In this document: piece by piece, positions 5,839 through 13,147 of the stretch | Numbering within the stretch: position 1 is the first letter of the stretch | How the letters are laid out: the number at the start of each line of letters is the position of its first letter | Assembly: GCA_900555435.1 (NCBI GenBank) | Contig: USLH01000044.1 | Coordinates: forward strand, 1 to 16,521 | Direction of reading: 5' to 3' | DNA length: 16,521 nt | Source: an uncultured Oscillospiraceae bacterium | GTDB lineage: Bacteria > Bacillota > Clostridia > Oscillospirales > Ruminococcaceae | Notes under the pieces: generated by a model | Told to the model about the DNA's origin: nothing | Database searches by the model: none | The model's input: only the letters and a program-made list of their open reading frames with translations | Made by a program: the position numbers and the translations under genes

Positions 5839-6132
5839 ATGGCAAAAGCAAACGAGAAATACGAGGCAATGGTGGTGTTCAGCACCAAGCAGGGCGAAGA
5901 TGCAATCAAGGCTCTGGTTGAGAAGTTCTCTGACATCATCAAGGAAAACGGCACCCTCGAGTCTGTTGACGAGTGGGGCAAGCGTGTTCTGGCCTACGAG
6001 ATCAGCGATGAGACCGAAGGCTACTATGTGCTGTACAACTTTGACAGCGTTCCTTCCTTCCCCATGGAGCTTGAAAGACGGCTGAACATTACCGACGGCA
6101 TTCTGCGTTCTCTGGTCGTTACCAGAGTGTAA
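5839..6132 (+). CDS. rpsF: Small ribosomal subunit protein bS6
   Basis: The 97-residue protein is the normal length for bS6, which binds 16S rRNA with bS18 in the platform of the 30S subunit. The typical text is present: KYEAMVVF near the start, the mid-protein WGKRVLAYEI, EGYYVLYNFDS, and ELERRLNITDGILRSLVVT near the end. The start at 5839 is set by AAAGGAGGTG 5 to 8 nt upstream and by the family's N-terminus; an in-frame ATG at 5776 would add 21 residues foreign to bS6. First gene of the classic rpsF-ssb-rpsR operon. The product can repress its own operon with bS18 in other bacteria. Confidence 0.97.
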   Translation: MAKANEKYEAMVVFSTKQGEDAIKALVEKFSDIIKENGTLESVDEWGKRVLAYEISDETEGYYVLYNFDSVPSFPMELERRLNITDGILRSLVVTRV

Positions 6133-6144
6133 GGAGGATCTGCT

Positions 6145-6618
6145 ATGCTGAACCGTGTGATCCTGATGGGACGGCTGGTGGCCGACCCTGAACTGAGACA
6201 GACCGGCAGCGGCGTTTCCGTAGCGACCTTCCGGGTGGCAGTTGACCGCAACTACCAGCCCAAGGGCAGTGCGGAAAGACAGGCGGACTTCATTCCCTGT
6301 GTAGCATGGCGTCAAACAGCTGAGTTTATCAGCAAATACTTCGCAAAGGGCCGCATGATTGCGGTGGAGGGCAGCCTCCAGTCCCGGAACTACGAGGACA
6401 AGACCGGAGCGAAGCGGACGGCCTACGAGGTCATGGTCGATCAGGCCTATTTCGCCGACAGCAAACCGAACGGCGGCATGGCCAACGACCGCAGCGGCAT
6501 CCCCTTCCCCACCGAACCCCCTCAGTTTGAGGAGCCTCAGAGAGGCGGAAGCCTTTCCGTAGGCGACTTCGGAAAGTTCGAGGAAGTGGATACGGACGAC
6601 GGCGACCTGCCGTTCTGA
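6145..6618 (+). CDS. ssb: Single-stranded DNA-binding protein
   Basis: The 157-residue protein coats single-stranded DNA during replication, repair and recombination. The OB fold fills about residues 1-107: MLNRVILMGRLVADPELRQT at the start, FIPCVAWRQTAEFISKYFAKG in the middle, and a YEVMVDQAYF strand at the end. A low-complexity linker rich in G, P and E follows. The acidic tip DTDDGDLPF matches the conserved DDDIPF-like tail that recruits partner proteins. AAGGAGG lies ahead of the ATG, 12 nt after the rpsF stop. A second paralogue elsewhere in the genome is possible, but the position between rpsF and rpsR marks this as the main SSB. Confidence 0.97.
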   Translation: MLNRVILMGRLVADPELRQTGSGVSVATFRVAVDRNYQPKGSAERQADFIPCVAWRQTAEFISKYFAKGRMIAVEGSLQSRNYEDKTGAKRTAYEVMVDQAYFADSKPNGGMANDRSGIPFPTEPPQFEEPQRGGSLSVGDFGKFEEVDTDDGDLPF

Positions 6619-6655
6619 GCCGATTTTAAGCATATCGTAAAGGAGGAACTCCATC

Positions 6656-6898
6656 ATGATGGATCGTAATAATCGCGGCGGCCGCAAGCCCCGCAGAAAA
6701 GTCTGCGCATTCTGCGTCGACAAAGTGGAGAACATCGACTACAAGACCATCGGCAAGTACAGCCGGAAGGTTCTTTCCGAGCGGGCGAAGATCATTCCCC
6801 GCCGTGTGACCGGCACCTGCGCCCGTCATCAGCGTCAGCTGACCGTGGCTGTGAAGCGTGCTCGCCACATCGCTCTCCTGCCCTTCGTGAACGACTAA
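6656..6898 (+). CDS. rpsR: Small ribosomal subunit protein bS18, zinc-binding form
   Basis: The 80-residue protein is the normal length for bS18, partner of bS6 in the 30S platform. Residues such as [17 protein letters not shown] and the C-terminal [19 protein letters not shown] are diagnostic. It keeps CAFC at about 17-20 and CARH at about 55-58, the zinc-binding (C+) arrangement; a zinc-free paralogue may exist elsewhere. Two adjacent ATG codons (6656 and 6659) follow AGGAGG by 9 and 12 nt; the first has the better spacing. It lies 37 nt behind ssb and ends the operon. Confidence 0.97.
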   Translation: MMDRNNRGGRKPRRKVCAFCVDKVENIDYKTIGKYSRKVLSERAKIIPRRVTGTCARHQRQLTVAVKRARHIALLPFVND

Positions 6899-6915
6899 GG
6901 CACGGATTTCTCAAA

Positions 6916-6951
6916 CTGCCGCAGGCTTTTCGTCTGCGGCGGTTTTCTTTT
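6916..6951 (+). terminator. Terminator of the rpsF operon
   Basis: A 9-bp stem (6916-6924 with 6934-6942, one T-G pair) is followed by TTTTCTTT. It stands 17 nt behind the rpsR stop. Confidence 0.9.
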
Positions 6952-6957
6952 ACACAT

Positions 6958-7003
6958 AAAAACGCCCCTCCGCCCGGAATGGTTCCGAGCGGAGGGGCGT
7001 TTT
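6958..7003 (-). terminator. Bidirectional terminator, mainly for the giant surface-protein gene
   Basis: A long stem, AAAACGCCCCTCCGC with its complement (6959-6973 with 6989-7003), has a nested CGGAA/TTCCG hairpin in the loop. T-runs lie on both sides. It begins 3 nt behind the stop of the minus-strand gene at 7007. Confidence 0.9.
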
Positions 7004-7006
7004 GTT

Positions 7007-10000
7007 TTATTGTTTCCGCTTCTTCTGCAGATATACGATCAGCAAAGCGATGTTCCCAAGCAGCGACACGCCGGAAAGGCACAGCCCCGCCGTTGCTAAC
7101 CCCTTCGAGGTATTAAGCTCCGTCTGCTGGGTGCTGTTGACCGCCGCCATAGTCTGGATGCTTTCGTCGGTCTCCTGTTTGCCGGTGTTCATCTGCTCCC
7201 GAAGGGATTGAAGCTCCGTCCGCAGGGCTTCGATCTCCTGCTCCAGCGTGCTCTGGACTTCGTCGAGATTCTTCTGCAGGGCAGCGTCCGCCGCTTCGTA
7301 GGCTTTCGTCAAAGTCTCCACCGCCGCTTTCAGCTCTGCGGAATTAGCGGCGTCGCCATCGGCAATCGCTTTTTGAAGCGCTTCAATGGCTTCGTTCAGC
7401 TTCGTCTGCGCCGCAGCCACGGCCGCCTGCAGGTTCGCACCGGCTTCTTTTTCCGAAGCGGCAAGCCGGTCGGAAAAATCCAACTGCAAAAACGCATCCG
7501 CCGCCCCGTAGGCTTCCGTCAGCTCGCTGACCGCCTTCTGCAGATTGTCGGCACTATTCTGATCGCCGGACTCAATCATCCGGGTCAGATATTCGATCGC
7601 CTGATCCAGATTTGTCTGCACCCGCTCGATGGAGCGCTGCAAAGCGGCATCCACCGCCGACAGGGTTTCATCCAGTTTCGCCACCTTTTCAGAAAGCGTC
7701 GAAAGATCCGCTTTAATCAGATCGTCCGCCGTTTTGTAAGCGTTTGACAGCTCCGTGATGGCCTTTTTCAGCTCTTCCGCACTGGCCTGGTCGCCTTCCA
7801 GGATCAATCGGGTCAGGTCTTCCACCGCCTGATCAAGGTTTGCTTGAACCTGATCAATAGCAACCTTCAGCGCATCATCGGCGTCCTTCATCTTCGCTTT
7901 CAGCTCGCTCAGATCCGCTTCCAGATCCGCCTTCAGCAGGGCGTCCGCCTCTTTATAAGCGGCGGTCACTTCGGCGATTGCCTGAGCGATGGCTTCGGAC
8001 TGCCCCTCTTCGATGGCGGTTTTCAGTGCTGCGATAGACGCTTCCAGCTTAGCGCCGGCTTCGTCGATCATCTTCTGGACCTGCTCCTCACTTACGGTGG
8101 AGATGACCAATATCTCATTGGAATCAATACTGGAAAGCCTGTTGGTGCCTTGGGTCACGACGATATACATCGCACTGGGGGGATTGAACGTGACCATGTA
8201 CTCTGTCACATCTGCATCGGTCCAGCCGACGTATTCCCGCTTGCCCTGATCCGTCCGGTAGATATAGTACTGATCGATCGCCGTGCGGCCTTCCTTTTCC
8301 TCCGGCTTGCTCCAGAAAAGGCGGACTTTTCCGGCTTCATCCGTAGCTGCATACTGCAGGTCGTTGACGCAGGGAGGAGGGGCTGCGGTGCCTTTGACCG
8401 CATACCCGACAAAGGGGACATCCTTGAACAGCCCGTCACTGGGATCCGTCTTCCAGCCGATCAGCTGCCAGCTAAACCTGTAATCCGTCTGGTTGCTCTG
8501 CAGGTTCTGCACGGAGCCGCTGGTCAGGGTGGTGGTGACTTTTGCTTCAGACACGCCTCTGCTCCTCAAGGAGCTCAAGCTGGTGCTGACCCCGACTGAA
8601 GCGCCGAAGCCCGCAAAGCTCCCGCCCACCGACAGGGACATATTGACCGAAACGCTGTCGCTGGCGGTTTTAGAGCGTTCCGTCCCGATGGAAGTGCTGT
8701 ACGCCAGCTGGGAGGTGCCGCCGGAATGAGACAGCTCCATCCACACGTCGCCCTTGCTCATATGGAAGCCGTTGGAATAAGCGGAAACATCCGACGCATA
8801 AGAAAAGGGGTTGCCTTCGTTGTTCAGGTAATACTTCTTTAACAGGGCGCCGTCGTTCTTCCCCATCACATCCAGATAATAGGACGAGTAGCCCTCGACT
8901 CCTGCGCCGTACTTTGCGTTGTAAGCTGCGGCAAATTCGTCGTACTGCTCCATGGACAGGGAGGTCAGCACCGGATACTGGGGCACGGACATAACCAAGC
9001 CGCAGGTCTCGTAAACGGGCTTTCCATTTATGTCCGTTCCTGTTAAAATATCGTAGCAATAGAGATAAACCAACGTCCGCCGGACGATGACCTGATTGTG
9101 GTCGTTTGCTTCAAAGGAGGTGGTATACTCCGTGGTCAGGGATTCGGTAAACGCATTGGAAATGCTGCCGCTGATGGTGGTGCTGACTTCCGTTTTTACC
9201 GCCGGGGTGGAAAATTCCGCCGAGATCCCAAGGCCATAAGAGAATTCCGAGCCGGAGGTCGTGGATTGGGTATAGCTTTCGGAGTAGCTGTAAACCGTGG
9301 AACTGTTCCCGGCGCCTAAATCGGAGTAGTAGGGTGCTGCCTGCAGGAACGCAACCACGTTAGGGTCGGTGTAAGCGGCTTGAGTGCTGTTGTAGCGGGC
9401 AATGATGCTGTCGTCGTCAACATCCACTGCGGCAAAGGTATAGCCTGCAGTCGCTTCCGAAGCAACGTTCAAATAATACGGATTAACCTCCAGCTTCCAG
9501 CTGCCCGAATCGTCCTTCCGCATGGAAACTTTCCGGAAATAATACTGGCTGTTCTTGTCGGTCTTGAAGCCGACAACCATCTCGATGCTTTCTTTTCCGG
9601 AATTACTGCCGTAGAAGTTGCCGACTGCCGCATCCAAAATGAAAACCTCGTTGACGTCGGTGCCGTTGCAGCTGGTCACAAGGAAGTTGAAGGCAAAGTT
9701 CTGATCGTTCTGTTTCTTGCTGTCGGTCTGATCCATGGATGTGGAGGAAGACACCCGCTCTAACACATACCCTCCTGCAACAAACCGGCTTTGATAGACA
9801 TAGCCGTTGATGAACACATACGGATTGCTGTTGATCCCGTCGAAATGGGCGATCTCCACGGACAACTGCTGCCAGGCGGTCTCATTATCCCGCAGGCTGT
9901 CGCCTGAGCTGATGGCGGAAACGTTCGCTCCTTTGAGCCTGGCGCCATTGTTGCTGCTGAACCAGTAGAATTTATCCGTGAACCGGTAAATGGAATAACC

Positions 10001-11128
10001 CAGCGAGCCTTTCTCAAACTGGATCGAATCCGAGCTGGAGGTCTCTGCCAAAAAGCCTGCCACAACAATCTCCATTACGCCGTCGCCGTCTATATCTCCG
10101 ATGGCGACGTTCGACGCCGTAATCGTACAGTCGTTTTCCCCCATAATGGCGATCCCCCGGTTCTGCACCTTCAGTTCTCCGATGCCGCTCGTCCCTTTCT
10201 GCCCGGTGGCTACGGCGAGGGTCGGAGTAGAAGCCAGATAGAGAGTGCTGTCGGCGTTCAGATAGTCCTTCGCGATGTCGCCGGCTCCGGAAACGATGAC
10301 CAGCTCATCGATGCCGTCTTTGTTCAGGTCGCCGCTTTTCATGGCAACCTGCAGCTTGTTGCCCGGATCCCAGGAGGATTTCAAGCTGCTCTTCATGTAG
10401 GTGGGGTTAAAAAGCTCGTTGCGGGAACGGGTCACCGAAACGTTGACGGGATCTTTCCAGTTCGTACCGTCAAAGACGATCTCTTTCAGGCCGAGGTCGC
10501 CGCTTCCCCGGAAAATGCCGTCGTAGATTACCAAGGAATCCCGTCCGTCTCCGTTATAGTCGCCGGCGGTGATGGAAAAGAAGTTGTTGGCGTCCACGGT
10601 GTCCAGCTTTGTAGCGACCCAGCCCATGTAACCGTCATCGAGCACATAGGTCTTAAGCAGTCTCTTGCTTTCCAAATTGTAGATAAAAACGTGCAGGGCG
10701 CCGTTGCTGTTATTCGCATTCGGCTTAAAGCCCATCACTGCAATGCAATCTTTCTTGCCGCAGCCGGTGGGGTCGAAGCCGACGCTCTGCACGAATTTCA
10801 AACCGGAAAGATCAAGTCCCACTGCCGTAGTAAACCGTAAGGAATCCGACAGCTTATACGTCCCCGTAAGACCGTTCGGGGTGTTGATAAAAAGCTCGCT
10901 CTTTTCCAGAAGGGTGATATTTCCTTCCGTCCCGTAAGGGGTCACCACGCCGTCCGGAACTTTCGGGATGTCCTCCTCCATCCGCTTGATGATCTCGCTG
11001 ACGGGGGTTTCCGGTTGATCGATAAAAGGCGGGATCACTATCGTGATATCTTCCGCATTCACCAAAGACGGGAAAAGTCCCACCACCATACAGATGGTCA
11101 GGAAAACGCTTAAAATTCGCTTGTTCAT
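7007..11128 (-). CDS. Large membrane-anchored surface protein: FG-GAP-like, beta-rich toxin-like, FN3-like and coiled-coil regions
   Basis: A 1373-residue protein of unknown function. Residues 1-25 are a signal peptide (likely cut after VNA). FG-GAP/VCBS-like calcium loops occur at 190 (DYNGDGRD), 267 (DLNKDGID) and 344 (DIDGDGVME), with a weaker copy near 499, so 100-570 may form a beta-propeller. Two Ser/Thr-rich alternating beta segments (about 610-680 and 803-885) resemble membrane-inserting strands of beta-pore-forming proteins, though no MACPF signature is visible. A fibronectin III-like domain fills about 918-1010. Residues 1012-1340 are Ala/Glu/Lys-rich coiled coil in about four repeats of 70-76. 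A hydrophobic helix (about 1346-1367) followed by KKRKQ anchors it; no LPxTG motif is present. The ribosome site GGAGGG lies 6 nt upstream. The start overlaps the tetR stop by 4 bp, so expression is probably coupled to the regulator. A displayed adhesin or contact-dependent toxin is possible; I cannot assign it. Confidence 0.85.
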   Translation of the reverse strand: MNKRILSVFLTICMVVGLFPSLVNAEDITIVIPPFIDQPETPVSEIIKRMEEDIPKVPDGVVTPYGTEGNITLLEKSELFINTPNGLTGTYKLSDSLRFTTAVGLDLSGLKFVQSVGFDPTGCGKKDCIAVMGFKPNANNSNGALHVFIYNLESKRLLKTYVLDDGYMGWVATKLDTVDANNFFSITAGDYNGDGRDSLVIYDGIFRGSGDLGLKEIVFDGTNWKDPVNVSVTRSRNELFNPTYMKSSLKSSWDPGNKLQVAMKSGDLNKDGIDELVIVSGAGDIAKDYLNADSTLYLASTPTLAVATGQKGTSGIGELKVQNRGIAIMGENDCTITASNVAIGDIDGDGVMEIVVAGFLAETSSSDSIQFEKGSLGYSIYRFTDKFYWFSSNNGARLKGANVSAISSGDSLRDNETAWQQLSVEIAHFDGINSNPYVFINGYVYQSRFVAGGYVLERVSSSTSMDQTDSKKQNDQNFAFNFLVTSCNGTDVNEVFILDAAVGNFYGSNSGKESIEMVVGFKTDKNSQYYFRKVSMRKDDSGSWKLEVNPYYLNVASEATAGYTFAAVDVDDDSIIARYNSTQAAYTDPNVVAFLQAAPYYSDLGAGNSSTVYSYSESYTQSTTSGSEFSYGLGISAEFSTPAVKTEVSTTISGSISNAFTESLTTEYTTSFEANDHNQVIVRRTLVYLYCYDILTGTDINGKPVYETCGLVMSVPQYPVLTSLSMEQYDEFAAAYNAKYGAGVEGYSSYYLDVMGKNDGALLKKYYLNNEGNPFSYASDVSAYSNGFHMSKGDVWMELSHSGGTSQLAYSTSIGTERSKTASDSVSVNMSLSVGGSFAGFGASVGVSTSLSSLRSRGVSEAKVTTTLTSGSVQNLQSNQTDYRFSWQLIGWKTDPSDGLFKDVPFVGYAVKGTAAPPPCVNDLQYAATDEAGKVRLFWSKPEEKEGRTAIDQYYIYRTDQGKREYVGWTDADVTEYMVTFNPPSAMYIVVTQGTNRLSSIDSNEILVISTVSEEQVQKMIDEAGAKLEASIAALKTAIEEGQSEAIAQAIAEVTAAYKEADALLKADLEADLSELKAKMKDADDALKVAIDQVQANLDQAVEDLTRLILEGDQASAEELKKAITELSNAYKTADDLIKADLSTLSEKVAKLDETLSAVDAALQRSIERVQTNLDQAIEYLTRMIESGDQNSADNLQKAVSELTEAYGAADAFLQLDFSDRLAASEKEAGANLQAAVAAAQTKLNEAIEALQKAIADGDAANSAELKAAVETLTKAYEAADAALQKNLDEVQSTLEQEIEALRTELQSLREQMNTGKQETDESIQTMAAVNSTQQTELNTSKGLATAGLCLSGVSLLGNIALLIVYLQKKRKQ
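7186..8059 (-). repeat. Coiled-coil repeats inside the surface protein
   Basis: Four related units begin near residues 1024, 1094, 1170 and 1240. The best-preserved are VQANLDQAVEDLTRLILEGD (1094) and VQTNLDQAIEYLTRMIESGD (1170), 76 residues apart. Each unit then has a K/Q-A-x-x-E-L-x-x-AY-x-x-AD core. The units have diverged at the DNA level, so this is an old internal duplication of a stalk-like region. Confidence 0.75.
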
Positions 11129-11805
11129 AAGGCTCCCTCCGGTCTCGTCAAAGAAAAGTCGTATTTCATCTCCAAAAACTGAAACAGCTGCTGCATCACT
11201 TCCGTCGCCATAGCTTTCACGTCAAGCCCCGCAAGGAAGGCAAGCACCTTTTCCTGCTCCTCCTCCGGCACCCGGTACACCCGCATGGCCGCCGTCAGGA
11301 ACCGCTCCAGCTTCCGCTCCAAAGGAAAATGAATGTCACACTTCTTGGCCATATAGCTCCGCATCAGTCCCGATGTACCAATCTCCATTTCGTAAAAGTC
11401 GCTTTCGCTGTAATCCGGGAAATAGGAGCCGAAGATCTTTTTCAATTCCATTGTCGTATGGATGTAAATGTATTCCGACGTATCGGGCTGCGTGTAGGAT
11501 TCAATGTAAATCTCCCGCAGGTACTCGTTTAATTCCGTCAGTGTCAACTGAATCGCCGTTTCCACCGCATAGGCATACACCGGCGGCAGCCCGTTTCCCA
11601 CATTGCTCCGGGCGATGCCGAACTGTCCGCTGAACATGGTCTCCGCCAGCTCCAGCAAAATGCTGTCCTTTGTGTGGAACAGGTTCTGGTAGCTGCCCCG
11701 GGTCACCCCTGCTTCCTCTACGATCTGACTCACCGAGGTTTCCTTGTATCCCTGCTCCAGAAACAGCCGGACGCAAACGGACAGGATCTTCCTCTTGGTT
11801 TCCAT
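11125..11805 (-). CDS. TetR/AcrR-family transcriptional regulator
   Basis: A 226-residue regulator. The N-terminal TetR helix-turn-helix covers about residues 1-50: METKRKILSVCVRLFLEQGY, then TSVSQIVEEAGVTRGSYQNLFHTKDSIL. In most TetR proteins the recognition helix reads GVSxGxxYxYFxxKexL; here an N-L replaces the usual Y-F, a modest variation. The rest is an unclassified helical ligand domain. I chose ATG 11805 because AGGAAAG lies about 6 nt upstream; an in-frame ATG at 11820 has no good ribosome site. The stop overlaps the start of the giant surface-protein gene (ATGA), so the pair is translationally coupled. A palindrome on the promoter suggests it represses its own operon, and thereby the surface protein, until a ligand binds. 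Confidence 0.9.
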   Translation of the reverse strand: METKRKILSVCVRLFLEQGYKETSVSQIVEEAGVTRGSYQNLFHTKDSILLELAETMFSGQFGIARSNVGNGLPPVYAYAVETAIQLTLTELNEYLREIYIESYTQPDTSEYIYIHTTMELKKIFGSYFPDYSESDFYEMEIGTSGLMRSYMAKKCDIHFPLERKLERFLTAAMRVYRVPEEEQEKVLAFLAGLDVKAMATEVMQQLFQFLEMKYDFSLTRPEGAL

Positions 11806-11852
11806 CCCGTCTTTCCTCATCTGAAAACGATCACCGCACTTTCATTCTAATA

Positions 11853-11890
11853 TGCATATCAATTATAAACTATGATATTCATGAAAGCAA
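11853..11890 (-). promoter_or_regulatory. Promoter and candidate TetR operator of the regulator-surface protein operon
   Basis: On the minus strand TTGCTT (11885-11890), 17 nt, TATAAT (11862-11867). Centred on the -10 is a 29-bp palindrome: TGCATATCA (11853-11861) and TGATATTCA (11873-11881), 8 of 9 positions matching in inverted order. The palindrome size and its overlap with the promoter fit an autorepressed TetR system. Confidence 0.65.
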
Positions 11891-11902
11891 GGTGTTTTTT
11901 AA

Positions 11903-11958
11903 AAAATCGACAGAAATGACAATCGGTTTGACATTCTTTTATAACATTCGTCGATTTT
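11903..11958. repeat. Inverted repeats upstream of the tetR promoter
   Basis: AAAATCGAC (11903-11911) and GTCGATTTT (11950-11958) are a perfect 9-bp inverted pair. Between them AATGACA and TGACATT (11915-11935) form a second, imperfect pair. They lie just upstream of the -35 of the tetR operon, where a second regulator or a cruciform could act. No promoter-gene pair on the plus strand explains them. Confidence 0.45.
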
Positions 11959-11975
11959 ATACCTAAAACCATCCG

Positions 11976-12004
11976 CAAAAAAGGGAAGGCGCCTGCCTTC
12001 CCTT
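11976..12004 (-). terminator. Terminator of the CapD-like gene
   Basis: A perfect 10-bp stem (11981-11990 with 11995-12004), 4-nt loop, followed on the minus strand by TTTTTT. It stands 13 nt after the stop of the gene ending at 12018. Confidence 0.9.
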
Positions 12005-12017
12005 CACATTTTTCTTC

Positions 12018-13055
12018 TTATGCCGGATCCGCCGCGCCGCCTAAGGCTTTTACCGCCCGGAAGATCGCCTCTCGCTGAACCTCCGGTTCATCCAGCTCCG
12101 CCGCAATGGCAAGCTCCTCCATCGCATCAGACAAAACGAGCCGGTCCGGCGCATCCGGCCGCACCGCCAGCATCCGCCGCCGCTGCTCCGCTCTCACCGC
12201 TTCCTTTTGGGTCAGCAGCGCTTCCGCAAGCTTCTCCCCCGGCCGCAGACCGGTGTATTCGATGGAGATCTCTTTCCCAGAATCGGCGATGAGCTTCTCC
12301 GCCAGCTGCAGAATGGAAACCGGCTCCCCCATGTCCAGCACGAAAAGTTCTCCGCCCATCCCTTCCAAAGCCGCACGAAGCACCAGCGACACCGCCTCCG
12401 GGATGGTCATGAAGTACCGGGTCATCCCCGGATCCGTCACCCGCACCGGCCCGCCTGCTGCGATCTGCTGCAGGAAAAGCGGCACCACCGATCCGGCGGA
12501 CCCCAGCACGTTCCCGAACCGCACCGCTATACAGGCGGTCTCCCCCCAGGAAAGCCGGGTCAGCTGCTCCGCCAGAAATTTGGTTGCACCCATGACGCTG
12601 GAGGGACAGACTGCCTTGTCCGTGGAGATCAGCAGGACTTTTTCCGCCCCGGCACTGCAGGCGGCTTCCAGTACGTTCCGGGTGCCGAAGACGTTATTCT
12701 TGATGGCCTCTCCGGGACAGGCTTCCATCAGCGGGACGTGCTTGTGGGCGGCGGCGTGAAAAACGAGCTCCGGCCGCAGCCGGGAAAACACCTGCCCCAT
12801 CCGCCGCCGGTCCCGAATGGAGCCGATCTCCACCCGGAACGGACAGCCCTTCAGCTCCGAGGCAAGGGCGTAGGCTCCGTTTTCGTTCACATCCAGCGCC
12901 ACCAGCTCTTTCACATCTGCCCCGGCAATCTGCCGGCAAAGCTCCGACCCGATGGAACCGCCTCCTCCGGTGACCAGCACCCGCTTCCCCGCCAACAGCT
13001 CCTGCGGCAAAGGCAAGCGGATCTCCTCCCGAGAAAGCAGCTGCACATAATCCAT
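12018..13055 (-). CDS. Soluble CapD/FlaA1-type nucleotide-sugar 4,6-dehydratase/epimerase
   Basis: A 345-residue short-chain dehydrogenase of the polysaccharide-biosynthesis CapD/PseB group, acting on UDP-GlcNAc-like sugars in capsule or surface-glycan synthesis. Visible landmarks are the NAD-binding loop TGGGGSIGSE (about 30-39), HAAAHKHVPLME, NNVFGT, STDKAV, MGATKFLAE, RFGNVLGSAGSVVPLF and TRYFMTIPEA. In this group Met replaces the usual SDR tyrosine of YxxxK, as seen in MGATK. It lacks the four N-terminal membrane helices of full CapD/WbpM, so it is the soluble FlaA1/PseB-like form. I chose ATG 13055 (GAGGG about 8 nt upstream) over an in-frame TTG at 13073. No other glycan gene lies next to it. 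It could be an epimerase or a dehydratase; sequence by eye does not decide. Confidence 0.88.
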   Translation of the reverse strand: MDYVQLLSREEIRLPLPQELLAGKRVLVTGGGGSIGSELCRQIAGADVKELVALDVNENGAYALASELKGCPFRVEIGSIRDRRRMGQVFSRLRPELVFHAAAHKHVPLMEACPGEAIKNNVFGTRNVLEAACSAGAEKVLLISTDKAVCPSSVMGATKFLAEQLTRLSWGETACIAVRFGNVLGSAGSVVPLFLQQIAAGGPVRVTDPGMTRYFMTIPEAVSLVLRAALEGMGGELFVLDMGEPVSILQLAEKLIADSGKEISIEYTGLRPGEKLAEALLTQKEAVRAEQRRRMLAVRPDAPDRLVLSDAMEELAIAAELDEPEVQREAIFRAVKALGGAADPA

Positions 13056-13073
13056 AAGAGGCCCTCTTTTCAA

Positions 13074-13113
13074 AAGAAAAATTCCGGCTCCGCAAAAACC
13101 GGAACCGGAATTT
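13074..13113 (-). terminator. Terminator of the MFS transporter gene
   Basis: A 9-bp stem (13105-13113 with 13079-13087) with a nested structured loop, followed on the minus strand by TTTTTCTTTT. It lies 34 nt behind the MFS stop at 13148. The predicted promoter of the next gene starts transcription inside its first arm (see 13114-13142). Confidence 0.75.
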
Positions 13114-13142
13114 ATTGTACCACATTTTCAAGAGAATGACCA
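13114..13142 (-). promoter_or_regulatory. Probable promoter of the CapD-like gene
   Basis: TGGTCA (13137-13142), 17 nt, TACAAT (13114-13119) on the minus strand, with TG one base before the -10. Transcription would begin near 13107, within the first arm of the terminator stem, so transcripts from this promoter would not form that hairpin while read-through from the MFS gene would. Confidence 0.45.
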
Positions 13143-13147
13143 GAGGG

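Noticed and set aside
5836..6735. Minus-strand open frame of 299 codons
   Set aside because: It is the mirror of rpsF and ssb, both certain genes. GC-rich third positions keep the opposite strand open.
7007..11128. Sortase-anchored or MACPF-signature protein
   Set aside because: The C-terminus has a hydrophobic helix and KKRKQ but no LPxTG-like motif, and the perforin signature (YGTHF-type) is not visible in the beta-rich part.
11928..11956. Plus-strand promoter starting with TTGACA at 11928
   Set aside because: No acceptable -10 lies 16-18 nt downstream and no plus-strand gene follows; the hexamer belongs to the inverted-repeat cluster.
12207..13139. Plus-strand open frame of 310 codons
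   Set aside because: Antisense shadow of the CapD-type gene; no family features.
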